A stretch of 64,000 nt of DNA. Origin: Micropterix aruncella (lineage: Eukaryota; Arthropoda; Insecta; Lepidoptera; Micropterigidae). The notes under the pieces are model-generated. The model ran no database searches and was not told where the DNA came from. It saw only the letters and a list, made by a program, of their open reading frames with translations. The translations under genes were made by a program, and so were the position numbers. Position 1 is the stretch's first letter. Each line of letters opens with the position of its first letter. This document shows positions 23,551 through 35,740 of the stretch, in pieces. The stretch covers positions 28,108,935-28,172,934 of the forward strand of contig OX155957.1 of NCBI GenBank assembly GCA_944548615.1, in the 5' to 3' direction.

Positions 23551-23690
23551 ACGCTCACATGTGGCAAGACAGCTGTCCTAAACCTACCACAGCCGGTTCG
23601 TAAGTCCGTAATCCACTGCTCACCCCCCAGAAGTGTAAAAAATAGTATTATGATGGGCCCGACTCCGGTCGGTGAATTCCATGGCAGCTC

Positions 23691-24563
23691 CGTTTGTATT
23701 TATTATCGTTTTGCTTATTTACGTACAAAAATATTTAGATATTAGCTCATAAAAACCAATAAAAATTTTGATGACTTCTCGAAAACCAAAAATCATGATG
23801 TTTGACAATGGAATTTTACTACAAATATCAGCGAAATGACGCGCGAAATTATTCTAGCGGCCGTCTATGTATCTACGGTAATAATTAGATATTTGGTATG
23901 GATTTTAGGATGCGTTCGAATTAGAAAATAATATTACTGTGCGCTCCGGGAGCAAGCCGCCAATATTGGTCGTTACGTAGTCAACGGTGTTCTGATGTGC
24001 AGCCAAATTTGGTCGTTACATAGCCGAAGAATGTTCCATTGCGTCTTCTAGCATATATAGCAGGCTTTGCACGTCGAATTAATCTCAGAATTAAGCAAAC
24101 AATGTCGTATTTAACGAGTCCAGCAGGGGCAATACGAAAGTAGAAGAAGAATCCATTAAATTTATGTTGACAATGGCTATTTCGAGCAAGACCTCCATAA
24201 ATCATTCGTTTTGGAGTTTCGCCAATGCTCCATTTCGTGTTTATAACATTCTTGATACTATTAGTGTCAGTCTATAAAGTAAACAATATTACGGATGCAT
24301 GTGTTACACATTTCATTATCTGGTTCGTTTTGAAATACACACAATCAACTTTTCTCTTCGCGATCATACCGAACAAAACAATCTTGGCTTCAAATCTTAT
24401 TTTAAATTAAATCGGTCAAGTGCGAGTTTAATCGCGCGCTGAGTGTTTTGACCTTTCGAAAGTGGTTCTTGCACATACATCTTCACACAAATCAAGTAGA
24501 AAAAGAAAGTTAGCAGTTCGTTGACAGAGTTCTTTTAAGTAATTCCATATGAATTTATAGAAT
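23691..24563. other. Spacer, no gene recognised
   Basis: TTGGTCGTTACGTAG and TTGGTCGTTACATAG occur near 23967 and 24010, a small local duplication. Nothing else was seen. Confidence 0.35.
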
Positions 24564-24789
24564 ACTGGCTGCGCCCCGCGGTTTCACCCGCGGGGTGATG
24601 GAAAATTGTGATAATGATGATAGAAAACTATATCTCTTTTTTAAATTATAGCCTATATGTTATTCTGATATGTAAGCTATATTATTGTAAAGTTTCATCA
24701 AAATCCATTCAGTAGTTTTTGCGTGAAAGAGTAACAAACATCCATACATACATTCTTACAAATTTTCGTGTTTATAATAGTAGTAGGAT
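24564..24789 (+). repeat. Family B repeat
   Basis: Forward copy from CTGGCTGCGCCCCGCGGTTT to TAATAGTAGTAGGAT, complete relative to the 10291-10510 copy. Confidence 0.85.
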
Positions 24790-25152
24790 AATATAGGTTC
24801 ATTATTTATTGTTAATTAATGGTGATTCAACAAGTTTGTTTTCAGTTCCATAATCTTACCCATAGTATGTACAATACTCCATATTATTATCAAACTTAGT
24901 CTAATCAATATATACAGTGAAAAATTGTAACAAAGCATCCGTCCAGTGGGTTATTCTGTACATGAATCTAATCAAGAAAAATAAATGATCCTATTTTTAA
25001 AATCATTGAAAGATGTTTTGAAACTTTCTCGATTCAGCACTTGTTTCTGTTACCGAGGAAAGGCATCTTCCATGTTAAACTTTCGGATATTCAGTATTAT
25101 TTTTCTTCGATAACGAAGGCGTGAATAAAAAAATCCGTTGTGTCACCTCAAG

Positions 25153-25710
25153 ACTTTCCCGGTAAGCAGACAACTCCCCCCCCCCCTACACGACAGTGAT
25201 TGTGTCAAGTGACTGTGATAGCAAAAGTAGTATATTTTAGTATGTTGTAGTATTTCCGTGGTATTAAAATGACAATTTTCCAATACGATGTAGTTTTTTT
25301 TTTAAATACGGCGGTATTTAATTGTTGGCATCGCTTGTAAATCAAAATTCCATGTGGTTTCAGCCCTACGACGCATCTGTGTACCGAATTTCAAGTCTCT
25401 AACAGCAATATTACGAGATTGAAGTATGACTAGTGTGCTCGATCCACCAGAGTGGAGCGATTGCAGCTACAATCTTTTTAACTCTTGCCATGATCGAATG
25501 ATGCCTGCATGCGAAATTTGAGCTCAATCGGATGAAGAGTTAAGACGCTATCGTGGAGGAATACACACAGGCACACACACAGACAGTCTTACAGACAGAA
25601 AATCTGAATCTGAAATTCAATCTGAAAATGGGCTTAATCGTCTCGATGGGAGGAGGCGTGGAAGAGGGGGGGGGGGGGGGGAAATCACAATACTTTCCTG
25701 CCGGGAAAGT
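25153..25710. mobile_element. Family D DNA element (MITE-like)
   Basis: Ends in the 10-bp inverted repeat ACTTTCCCGG (25153-25162) and CCGGGAAAGT (25701-25710). Interior runs of C (about 25183) and G (about 25667) sit near the two ends, so the termini are partly self-complementary. The central phrase GAAATTTGAGCTCAATCGGA recurs reversed at 27975. No ORF. Confidence 0.6.
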
Positions 25711-25765
25711 AAAAACTTATATGAGTTACTAATCAGTTTTCTATGTAGAATAATAACATATAAAC

Positions 25766-26399
25766 CAGAGGTACCCATACTTTCTTGACCCCTACCTGTA
25801 TTTTCCCATTAAAAGTTTTTTAACACCTGGAACAGTACATAGGGTTTTTGGTAATGTGGACAGTTATAAAAAATGAAAAATATGTACAATTTTTATTTGT
25901 TCATTTCTAAGCGTCCACGACCTTGAAGTACAAAGCATATGGGAAAGCCGCACATAAGTGCACATGTAGCACTATCTCGCTTGCTCATTCATGTGGCGCG
26001 TTTATCCTAGTCGTTCGCACGGATACCCATTGGAGCGCAATTTTTTCACATATCTCATTCGCACCTTCCCTCGTTAGTCATGTGCGCTGGCCTCTTCAAT
26101 TGACTAGTGATGCAATTTGAGTTGAGTGTTGATTTCATTCCGTGATACTTGTGACGCGCGCGTTTATTTATTGCTATTATTATAATTTTAAAATACTATG
26201 CTGCATACAAAATCTGTTTAAGAAGTGATACGACATTAACGGATCGCCTGAATGCTTATGGTGACCTGCCTAGATGGAGTCCACTAATGTGGACCCCCAT
26301 TTACATCTCGTGTATCCCGATTTTTTTTCGCTGACCCCTGCGAAATCGAAATAGAAATCGACCGCTGAGGGTCCATATATACCATTTTGGGAATCACTG
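25766..26399. mobile_element. hAT-type MITE, 634 bp
   Basis: Starts CAGAGGTACCCATACTTTC and ends in the reverse of CAGTGATTCCCAAAATGG, the CAG-TTCCCAA style of hAT ends. A perfect 8-bp duplication ATATAAAC flanks it at 25758-25765 and 26400-26407, the size expected of hAT elements. It has no transposase, so it is non-autonomous. Confidence 0.85.
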
Positions 26400-26407
26400 A
26401 TATAAAC

Positions 26408-27679
26408 AAACACTACCTAATATCAAAAAAAAATCACAAACAAATTCTTAAACTATACCCAATTTCATGTCGATATCTTTGAAACTGGCTTAGATAATCG
26501 ACTATGACATACATCCCGACAGACAGACAGAAAGACGACGGAGGCTCATCAATAGTGTGTATCTGTCAACAACATTAGTTTTTATTTTGTATTTTGCCGT
26601 CAGTCTATTATTGTAAATTGTAACCAGTTTCACAAGTTTATCACCACCTGCCCAAATTCGTAAGTTGTTCAAAGATTTAATCATTAATTTTGAATACCAG
26701 TTCTATCGCGTAGTTTTTCCATCTTTATTATCAATCAGATACGAGTATTTCTTGTTTACAATGGACAAAAAACATCTTATTACGATAACTCGTTTTGTAT
26801 AATAGCGTTTGACGTGGAGTTAAAACGGGTTGCGTTAGTGACGGTCCGTCTTTGAGGAGTTTGATCATTTGGCGGACCTTGATGTTATTTTATGGTAATT
26901 TGCCGAGGCGGGTCGCGTTGGACGCCTTTGAACAATGCACCATAACCTGTTTTCGGTTTCTTTCACTGCGCCATTCCGCGGACCGGTCCTCGCGGCATAC
27001 AAGAATGCCGTCTCCTTCCTTTGTGGGCTCAGCAAGTCTGCGCTATTCTCGTTCGATTTCTTATGTACTGTAGATATTTCACAATGGGAGGACAATTGTG
27101 GCTATAAGCCGAAGCACTTAAGAAGGCGCGATGGAAGTGTCCTTTGATTCGTTTGTTAAAACGTTCGATTGCTGATTGTCAACTAGTAGAGGAAAAGGGC
27201 AAACCTGTGATAAACTTTACATATTTTTTAAAAGAAATTCACAAATAATTACAATGTTACGATTTAAACATACAATAAAGGAGGTCAAAAGAAAATAATT
27301 TTACATTATATTTTATACATTTTTCCGGTGAATTCTACATAAAAGATTCTACTGAAAAGAACCGCCAAAGAAAACCAGTCTCCACTTTTTTGGTACTATT
27401 ATTGTTAAATACAATTTTGATGCTACATAATTCAAAAATATTTTATATATCAATATAAATGACGAGTACTTATCTAAAGACAGGCAAGTTAGTAAAAGAA
27501 AGCATGACGAATGCTTTTCAACAAACGTAATGAAAGTGAAATGATACAGTTCCATAATAACACGACAACTATAAAAAATCATTGTCAACATACTCAGTGC
27601 CTTTGCCACTGAGACAATTTGAAAACCTGATCAGGTTTAAAAAATCTAACAAGAGGCATTGACATAATGTATAATTTAC
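26408..27679. other. Spacer, no gene recognised
   Basis: 26790-27150 is richer in CpG and has overlapping 70-76 codon frames on both strands, without a recognisable family. The rest is AT-rich. Confidence 0.3.
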
Positions 27680-28035
27680 CCCTCCTCCCCCCCCCCCCCC
27701 CCCGTTCTTTCACCTATCTCCTAGCTTGTCCATATATCCCATTCCTCCCTTCGATATTGAGTTGACTAGTTATTAATTTCTGTAATAGCTTGAGTTATCA
27801 ATTTATCTCTTTCCCGGCCAACCAACCGACGAGAAGGGAAAGTTTTTCCGAGATAAAGACGGAAATATCCATTTTGAGCCCCCCGAGACGATTAAGACTA
27901 TTTCCAGATTGAAGTCTGTGTGTCTGTGTCTGTGTGTCTTCCTCCACGATAGGGCCCAAACGCTTAATCCAATTGAGCTGAAATTTGGTATGCTGGCATC
28001 ATTTGACTTGACTTTGAGACTTGAAATTTGGAACA
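27680..28035 (-). repeat. Family D element, partial and reversed
   Basis: Poly-C tract at about 27686-27703, TTTCCCGGCC at 27810, then CGAGACGATTAAGAC and CAATTGAGCTGAAATTTGG, the reverse of the 25.4-25.7 kb element. Confidence 0.6.
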
Positions 28036-28194
28036 CAGATGACTTGTTAGGCTGTAATCACAGTGTGAAAATCTCATATACAAGGTACACCAATAATATT
28101 TGAATTACGCCATACATTTAAATCAAATATTAACGCCATCTGTTGGCGCTTGGCCTAAGCACGCCCTTCGCCGAGAAACGAAATACGCCACCAC

Positions 28195-28757
28195 GATGAG
28201 CGTAGAAGACTTGAGAGCAATCTACTAACTAGTTCACCAGAAACCCGTTAGAGACCGACGACTTACGGCGGAGATACCGGGAGTCTGGAGTCTATGGAAA
28301 TATATTGTTTCCTAAGCAGCGGGGGCGGATGTTGACTTTTTGTCATGCCACGCTTGAAATGACCTTGGGCCATTCGATCCCGTGTGGCACTACGGACAAA
28401 CGACACCCAGGTCCGCGATAAATTGTAATTGAATTACCGCTGCATTACAACAGGTAGAGGTCGCGTAAGTGACTTCGGACCCGTAACCATTCGGGAGGAC
28501 GGAAATGTCCTGAAGGTTAATTCCAGACGGAGATATCCTGCCAAAACTGGTAGTTAAGGGGTGAGGCTGCCCGCTGGGTACCATTCCCGATGCCTCGCCG
28601 TAAGGCGTTGGCCTCTGACGGGCGAGTGGCGTAATTAGACAGTGGACTGTTTTCGTCTCAAGTCTTCTACGCTCACCTCACGGGAGACAGAACGATCTAA
28701 TATCGTTAAAACCTTCTGGGGTGACAGGTGCGCCCGTTGTAGTTGACAGCTCTAGTT
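28195..28757 (+). mobile_element. Family C retroposon with an inverted head
   Basis: 28282-28757 is family C in sense orientation (GGAGTCTATGGAAATATATT to GCGCCCGTTGTAGTTGACAG). The first about 80 bp (28195-28275) are the family 3' region in reverse, giving a foldback start like that at 33623. Confidence 0.65.
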
Positions 28758-28759
28758 AC

Positions 28760-30850
28760 TACTTTACAAAAATCACACTTGTTATATATAAATTAAACAT
28801 TTCATCACAATAACCCTGACGGTATGATCGTAAGATATTGCCGCTTGGCAACAGGCCCACCATGTTGTACTCTATTGGTTGTCCAATAAAGTTTTACATA
28901 CAAAACAAACAAACATTGCTTCAAATTAACGGAGTGTTTACATAATATATGTATATACATAAATACATAACAATCACTGTGTTCAATGATAAGAGCGGAA
29001 CGTTCTCGAATTCGCTCCCAGCAGAGGTTATCAACCGTTACGCCAAGACAATCGTTCAATTAGGATAATTTAAAAATAGCTTTAATCTCGGCGTTGCGAA
29101 GACAAACTGTCAGACATCTAGCTGTCAGAGTCGCAAGATGTCAAGCGGTAAATCACCTATTATGCCTTGCACCAATCATCGCATCCGCGGCACTAAGGTC
29201 AAAGTCATCAGAGGTGAGACGGAAAGGTCAATTATGCTCAATGCTTAGAGATTTTAATGTGCTCGTATGTATGCATTCATAGTGAATGACGGTAATAATC
29301 ATAATCAGGAGTGCAACAGGTCATTTATTCAATTGTGCGTATAAACAAGCGTCATCTATTCATAATATTATGGTATAATGCTTATCGATGCCGTATTAAA
29401 AAAAACAGATAATAATTGAATCGGTCATTTCAATAACCCCATCAAGTCACATTTGCACAACATCACTTTTCTTTGGATTTGGATACTAAAGACCACACCC
29501 CGCATACATTTCCAATCGAAAACAGCATAAAAATCTTCTCATTGATAGTAAAATTGACACCTCAATTACAGAGTCATTTCTATAACACCACAACTCCTAT
29601 TGAATACGAGTTTTGGAAATGCAGTTTCATTTAATTATTTTCTCAAAACTAACCCAACCTAATCTACGCTGTAATCGAAATACAAAAGTTATTAATAATG
29701 AAAAAAATTGACTATTTTATTTACTACATGGGAGTACGTATTTCTGATAGGCAATTGTATGAATTCATTTCGGAAACCATATAAAATAAGGACCTGTTTA
29801 GGCAGTTCTTTCGTGCGCACTTTATTGTTCAGCTAAACTAATATATGGCATTCTATATCTCCGCATTATTTCTGTGACGTAGCATATATAAAATATTGCA
29901 TTAGATGGCACTGCATTGAATGTTATTAGTGTTATCATTGGATAAATTATTGGATTTTTATAATCAATCAGTCCTATTGATAATGCTTTATTATGATTAA
30001 TAATATCATTATCAATGTTATTATAGATGGCCAAATAAATTGCTACAACTTATACATTATTAATAAATTAATTGCCGTCAATGCTATCAGCACCACCTGC
30101 AATTCGCAGGTACATAAGGGTTGCCAAATCGTATACTATGGAGTTGTGTAAACTAATACCATATACTCGTATAATCAATGGTTCGAGTAAAGCGATCACG
30201 TGACAAGGCTCCATTACGGCAAACGAAAAATCAGAAAAAAAACAGCTCAGAAAATTCCTGCGTAACAGGTAATCGACAGCGAAAACTCTCTGAAGATTTT
30301 GATTAAAATCGATTGGCATTCTGTAAAATATATTTACTGGAACCGGGTTAAGAAATAAATATATTCGTTCATTAGTTTTATTTAATAAAGATAAAATTAT
30401 ACATAAGTTTTTGCATTATAAAAGAAAAAAAATAGGCGGAATGAAGTAGTACTTTCCGCAAAGGCAGAAAAATCATAAAAATATTGTTTAATTGAAGTTC
30501 ACCGTTTAAATATTTATTTATTTAATTACTTAGCCCTATTAGAATGTGCTATTTTAATTAATTCCATTTTCATTTCAAGCCTTTGCTTGTGACATTCTGA
30601 AGGAATTTATGTTGTTGATGACATCAAACATAGTAACAATTTTTCAATTCGTTTATTTCGATTTTCGACCATTTCACAAAATATCTGACATCTTTCCTAC
30701 ATTAAAGGCAGTCTTAAACTTTTAGTAACGCAATGGAATGAGAACTTACTTATACAATTTGCTATTTATAATACTGCGTGAAGTAACTTTAATTTTAATG
30801 ATTTTACACTCAAAGATGAATGTTACTTAGCGTTATACATTAAATACAGG
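28760..30850. other. Long AT-rich stretch, no gene recognised
   Basis: Many short frames without family motifs. It lies 3' of the MADF-BESS gene and may include its 3' UTR, but no clear polyadenylation context can be fixed. Confidence 0.4.
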
Positions 30851-33087
30851 TCATAAAATATGCTGAATTGCTGATTCAGTGGACGAGTGTACTCTTAGTT
30901 CCATTTCAGTGACGATTTGACAGACCCTCAGTCTGGTAGCAGCAGCCAAGTGAGGAGGAAACGCTGCCACGATGTCGCCCATTGAATCAAAAAACTTTTT
31001 TATTGGATGTGTACTGCGTTGCGCCTCCAAAATCCTCTCTAACAGCTGTCCTGCGTTTTGGCCCCTACTTCTTAGCGTTCCGATGGTTTTTCTTTTAATG
31101 TAATGAGATCTAGATGTACCGACTGAGGTTATTTTCGGTGCAAGAGCAGCTGGTTTACAATCACCGGCGAATTCATCCTCTGAGTACTCGATGTCTACAG
31201 CCTTCTCCAGAATAGGAATATTTGTGTTGGTGTCACTGAAATTGAAAACAACTATCATACATTTCTTATTCTTAACGCAATTTAGGTATATTTACATAAT
31301 ATAATTGCTTTACCATGCTTCTGTTTTTATCGAGGGTTCTGATAAAAATGATAGCGGTATCATGTACTCCCAGTTGATTGATTGACCGGTTCCATTTTGA
31401 TCGGCTTTTTTCTTCTTCTGGTAATGATCCCTTAAACTCTTCCATCGTTTCTTGCATTCTGCAACTTTACAAATGTGTATAAGTCATTGTATAAGACTTT
31501 CAATTATTGTAATCGACGACAATATTATCATTGGTAAATCTCCAGGTTTTGGTTGTTAAAATGGAAATGAAAATATTGGAAGTGAGTTTGAAACGACTCA
31601 CATAAATAAAGAATCATTCTGAACAGTAAAAGTTAAACATGGCGGTCAATGTTCGGAAATCCAAATGGCTTCTCGATTGCCATACTGCAAAAATAGTTTA
31701 ATAATTAATGAAAGGAAACAGTAACGGCGCATACAAAACTATCATTCAATAACGAATAAAGAGAAACATTTCGTTCGACATAAATAACCTAAAATCATCA
31801 TCACCATCATTAGCGCTACAACTCATTGTGCGTATCGCCTTCGTTAAGAATCTTCTTCCATCCACTTTATCCTGGTCTTTGGATTTCCAGCTGTTCAATC
31901 CAAGTGCAATAAACCACAGAATTATCTTTAACCACAGAATTAAGCCATTGCAGATTTGGTCCTTGTAGAGGGTTGCCTTAGTCCTCCGGGATAGCAGACG
32001 TGGTTTCATTTGAGACTGGAGTCTGATGATGATTCACCTGTTCAATGGTGTTGTTGTCGCTGGTATGAGCTAAGGTATGAGCATTTCTTAACAGGTTCAA
32101 AGGTATAGCGACCATCATCAATTGCCGGGGCTAGGTTCACTATTTAAATGTGGGCCAGCCATGTTTTGGTCTTCTAATATTATAATCCTACTAATATTAT
32201 AAACGCGAAAGTTTGTATGTATGTATGGATGTTTGTTACTCTTTCACGCAAAAACTACTGAATGGATTTTGATGAAACTTTACAATAATATAGCTTACAC
32301 ATCAGAATAACACATAGGCTATAATTTATAAAGATATAGCATGAATTATCTAAAATATAACGATAACTGTCAAGTAAGTAGGAAAAAAATCTGGGAAATT
32401 GACATTCGAAATTTTAATTCTATCCTACTATCCTACTAATATTATACACGCGAAAGTTTGTATATATGTATGGATGTTTGTTACTCCTTCACGCAAAAAC
32501 TACTGAATGGATTTTGATGAAACTTTACAATAATATAGCTTACACATCAGAATAACACATAGGCTATAATTTATAAAGATATATGGTTTTCTATCATCAT
32601 TATCACAATTTTCCATCACCACGCGGGTGAAACCGCTGGTCGCAGCTAGTCATCTATATAAATAAAAATGTAAATGTTCGTTTGTTCAAAATCTTAAATC
32701 TCCGAAAGTTCTTTACCGATTGCTTTAAAATTTTGACACAACGTTGCATTGGAATACGCACGTGTTTGTTCTATACTTATTATATACATAGATGTCACAC
32801 CTGTGACAGGTGAAAACATGCCCTTTCCTCTTCCCAGAGATAGCGCTGTTTTTCAACAGCGCCATCTATGAGCCACTGCAACGCGTGGCCGGGTATAACT
32901 AGTTATCAATATAATATTATAAGTAGTATAACTCACTTGAGTGTCCAATTGAGTTGCTAACATTTTCCCAAACTCTATGTTTCAAAATGTTATTTCTGTA
33001 TTCAGCATCGTTTGGATCGTACATAATCCTGTACGATTTTATTATTTTGATGAGTATTTCGTCGTCTTCCCTCGTGAATTTAGCCAT
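30851..33087 (-). CDS. MADF-BESS domain protein, 3 exons
   Basis: Exons on the minus strand: 32937-33087, 31314-31458 and 30851-31235 (226 codons plus stop). Junctions are GT-AG (donors GTGAGT and GTAAAG; acceptors TTGCAG and TTTCAG) and all phases fit. Exon 1 starts MAKFTREDDEILIKIIKSY and holds the first MADF tryptophan (RVWENV). Exon 2 gives CKKRWKSLRDHY and INWEYMIPLSFL, completing the MADF domain (residues 1 to about 95). A BESS motif lies at about 176-213 (FFDSMGDIVAAF). MADF-BESS proteins such as Adf1 are DNA-binding regulators. The 1.48-kb first intron holds two family B repeats. No disabling change was seen, so it is probably a working host gene; transposon origin cannot be excluded. 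Confidence 0.85.
32186..32360 (-). repeat. Family B repeat in intron 1 of the MADF gene, truncated
   Basis: Reversed copy starting TCCTACTAATATTATAAACG; it lacks the GAAACCGC end. Confidence 0.8.
32431..32650 (-). repeat. Family B repeat in intron 1 of the MADF gene, complete
   Basis: Reversed copy from TCCTACTAATATTATACACG to GTCGCAGCTAGT. Very similar to 10291-10510. Confidence 0.85.
32651..32910. repeat. ATCTATATAAATAAAAATG-type dispersed repeat
   Basis: Begins CATCTATATAAATAAAAATG and includes TCTCCGAAAGTTCTTTACCG, a common arthropod repeat style. Non-coding, intronic. Confidence 0.45.
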
Positions 33088-33380
33088 TGTGCTCTACGAT
33101 CCAAGTCGTGTTTATAAAAATGCGCAGCGTGACGCCGATGGCAGCGTTCACGCGAGACTGAGGAAGTCGCCCGCGACGCGAGGCGTGCATGGCCGACGCA
33201 ACGCTGGCCGTTGACGCCAAACATGGCGGTTGGCGCCGTCCGTTGCGACTACAAGCAGTGCACAATGGTACCCTCAATGCTTGGAGGAACACAGACCCAC
33301 ACACACAAATCGGCGTGCGTCGGTGTGCAACGACCTGGCGGTAGTGAGGCAACCGCTTTCACGAACGCGGGCGCACCCGT
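33088..33380 (-). promoter_or_regulatory. CpG-rich region upstream of the MADF-BESS start
   Basis: About 290 bp upstream of the ATG are much richer in C, G and CpG than the surroundings. This would suit a promoter and 5' UTR. No specific element is claimed. Confidence 0.35.
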
Positions 33381-33622
33381 TTGAAAAAACATCGATATCG
33401 AATATGACATTCAATTTTAAAATAAATCACTGATTGTAGAATGACAGATTTTTCTAATTTATTAAAGTCAAAGAATATGAATGATCTAAAAACCATATTT
33501 CTGAATTAGGCCAGGCAAGTTGTAAACTAAAAAGCCATGCGAAGGTAATGTAGGATGTTCTATTTTTTTAATCTGTTTTTAGGACCTACATATGCCAATA
33601 GTAAGAGACTAGGTCAGTATGG

Positions 33623-34440
33623 CAACTAGAGCTGTCGACTACAACGGGCGAACCCGTCACCTCAGGAAGTTTTAACGAAATTTGATCGTTCTGTCTCCCG
33701 TGAGGTGAGCGCAGAAGACTTAGGAAAAAACAGTCCACCGTCAAGTTCCGCCACATGCCCGTAAGAAGTCAACGCCTTACCGTGAGATAGCCTTGTTAGG
33801 TCAGTTTGGCAGCTAATGGTTCCTGTGTAGTTAGGCCATTATGGCCGGCTCGTTATCTTTGATTGGCTTAACTCACGGATCGACTCCAATCCAGTAGCCA
33901 CCTCGAAAAAGGTCGAATCTGGAAAGGACTCTTGTTTCCACTGCCACGGCAGCTGGATCAGATCCTCTGAGAGATGACCTTCGGGCGCTGCTGCCGATCG
34001 ACTGAGCACTCCGGCTAATAACCGAGGAGTCTGGAAATGGCTTATACGTTTCTTACGGGGGTGGTTATTGACCTGAGGTAAGCTACTCTTAAAATGACCC
34101 GTTGCAACGGCGCCACGGTCCGCGATAAATTCTAACTGAATTACCGCTAGCATTAGGTAGAGGCCGCGCAAGCGACTTTGAACCTGCGCTCAGACTAGAG
34201 TACGGAGAAATTCGCCCAAATCTGTAGTGAGAGCGCGAGGCTGTCCGCTGGTTTCACTTCCTAGTGCCACGCGGTAAGGCGTTGGACTATCGCGGGCATG
34301 TTGTCATAGTTAGACGGTGCAGAAAATTGTCGCTAAGTTTCTGCGTTTGTGCCACGGTTGAAAAAATGATTATATATCGTTATACCTTCCTGGGGTGACG
34401 GATTCGCCCGTAGTAGTTGATAACTCCAAAGTAAGAGACC
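33623..34440 (+). mobile_element. Two family C copies in inverted arrangement
   Basis: 33623-33795 is a 5'-truncated antisense copy (CTGTCGACTACAACGGGCGA to AACGCCTTACCGTGAGATAG). It is flanked by the near-identical AGGTCAGTATGGCA (about 33611) and AGGTCAGTTTGGCA (about 33798). 33809-34440 is a sense copy of a diverged subfamily from GGCAGCTAATGGTTCC to TTCGCCCGTAGTAGTTGATA. Confidence 0.7.
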
Positions 34441-34689
34441 AAGTGCGCAGCTTCGAAATACACAATGCTTCAAAATATTCGAAGGGCTGTATCTCGGAAT
34501 TTTTCTTCAATGTAGTAAATTTAACCCCTAAATCCTACCCTGGGGTGTATCACACCTCAGGCGTTGGTTTTTTGCTTGGTAATTCTTTCTCTTAAGGGCT
34601 CCCTAGACGATCAAGCATGATTGACAAGCATCGCGTCGCGAGCTGGGAGAGGATCGTAAACCGCAGGAAAAATGCAAATATTTTTTAAA

Positions 34690-34816
34690 AATATTTACCA
34701 AAAACGCCTAATTTTGTAGTTTATACCAGGGACTAACATTAATTAGACGTAATTGATTGATGAATGACGTGCCTCCCTGGCATAAACTACAAAATTAGGC
34801 GTTTTTGGTAAATATT
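34690..34816. repeat. 43-bp inverted repeat with a 41-bp loop
   Basis: Arms 34690-34732 and 34774-34816 are reverse complements with one mismatch (core ACCAAAAACGCCTAATTTTG). No target duplication seen. Confidence 0.85.
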
Positions 34817-35740
34817 GACTACATTTAATAAATTAATGCTTACTAGTAGTACACTTAAACACATAGGGCAAACTGGATAGTATGTAAGTAGGTACACCAA
34901 TAGTAAGTAAGTTCTTGGACTTCTGTACGTCCACACACAGTTGAACAATGGACGTTCTGTTCTATACCATATTCGGATGCCAAACGTTCAAAATAGTCGA
35001 AAAAAGAGCAACCGCCTTTTAGTTTATTTAAAGTATTCGACTTCATTGTCTTCATTGTAATTAATGCCCTTTGACTTAATGCTCATCACTTTTACTTAAG
35101 TATTTTAATGATAATAGTTTTTTTTCAACATAACGACTTCGATTGATCATGAAACCATTCTTCATTAGTTTTGTCATCTGTTACAGAATGTAACAATGAA
35201 TATAATGGGTATTTTCTGTGTAAAAAAAGTTTTTAGTAAAAAATATGAGAGAATTGAAAATGGCAGATCTTCGTCATTGAGAAAGGAGGTATGTAATTGA
35301 TTTATTTCGTCAGCTCATCATCAACGATACATACTTATAATCTTGTTGAATATCAGGGGTGGGCCGATAAACCGATAAGCGTCCTCTAACTGCGTGAGGG
35401 GTATATAATTTAATCGACGTCGATCAGCAGCGGTCGCCAATGATACAACGATGACGTCCCTAACGAATAGTGCCTTGCGTCGTGCGCGCCGCGAGTGCTA
35501 TGGTAGTGAAAACGCGAAACCAAGCCTTCGGTTGTCTCGCTCGCCGGAGCGTTGTCAAAATATGTCGGTCTCTTTCTGTACTAAGTTCCCGGGCAGGCTG
35601 CGATGTGTCGATCGTGATGGTACCTTCGTTCCCAGCAGGATAACACTTGCAATTCCGATCTATCACTCGTCCGTTACACCCTAACTTTTTTGCTGTGTAT
35701 CATTCATGTAACCCGATTATGGACAAGGTCCAAGGTCCAC
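34817..35740. other. Spacer; CpG-rich part at 35400-35690
   Basis: GGGGTATATAATTTAATCGA at about 35398 is TATA-like and is followed by 280 bp rich in CpG, with overlapping frames of 68-77 codons. This might be a promoter and first exon, but there is no family match to support a gene. Confidence 0.3.

Noticed and set aside
31272..31457. 61-codon frame starting MQETMEEF
   Set aside because: It is the wrong frame of exon 2 of the MADF-BESS gene; the phase set by the splice sites gives the MADF residues CKKRWKSL instead.
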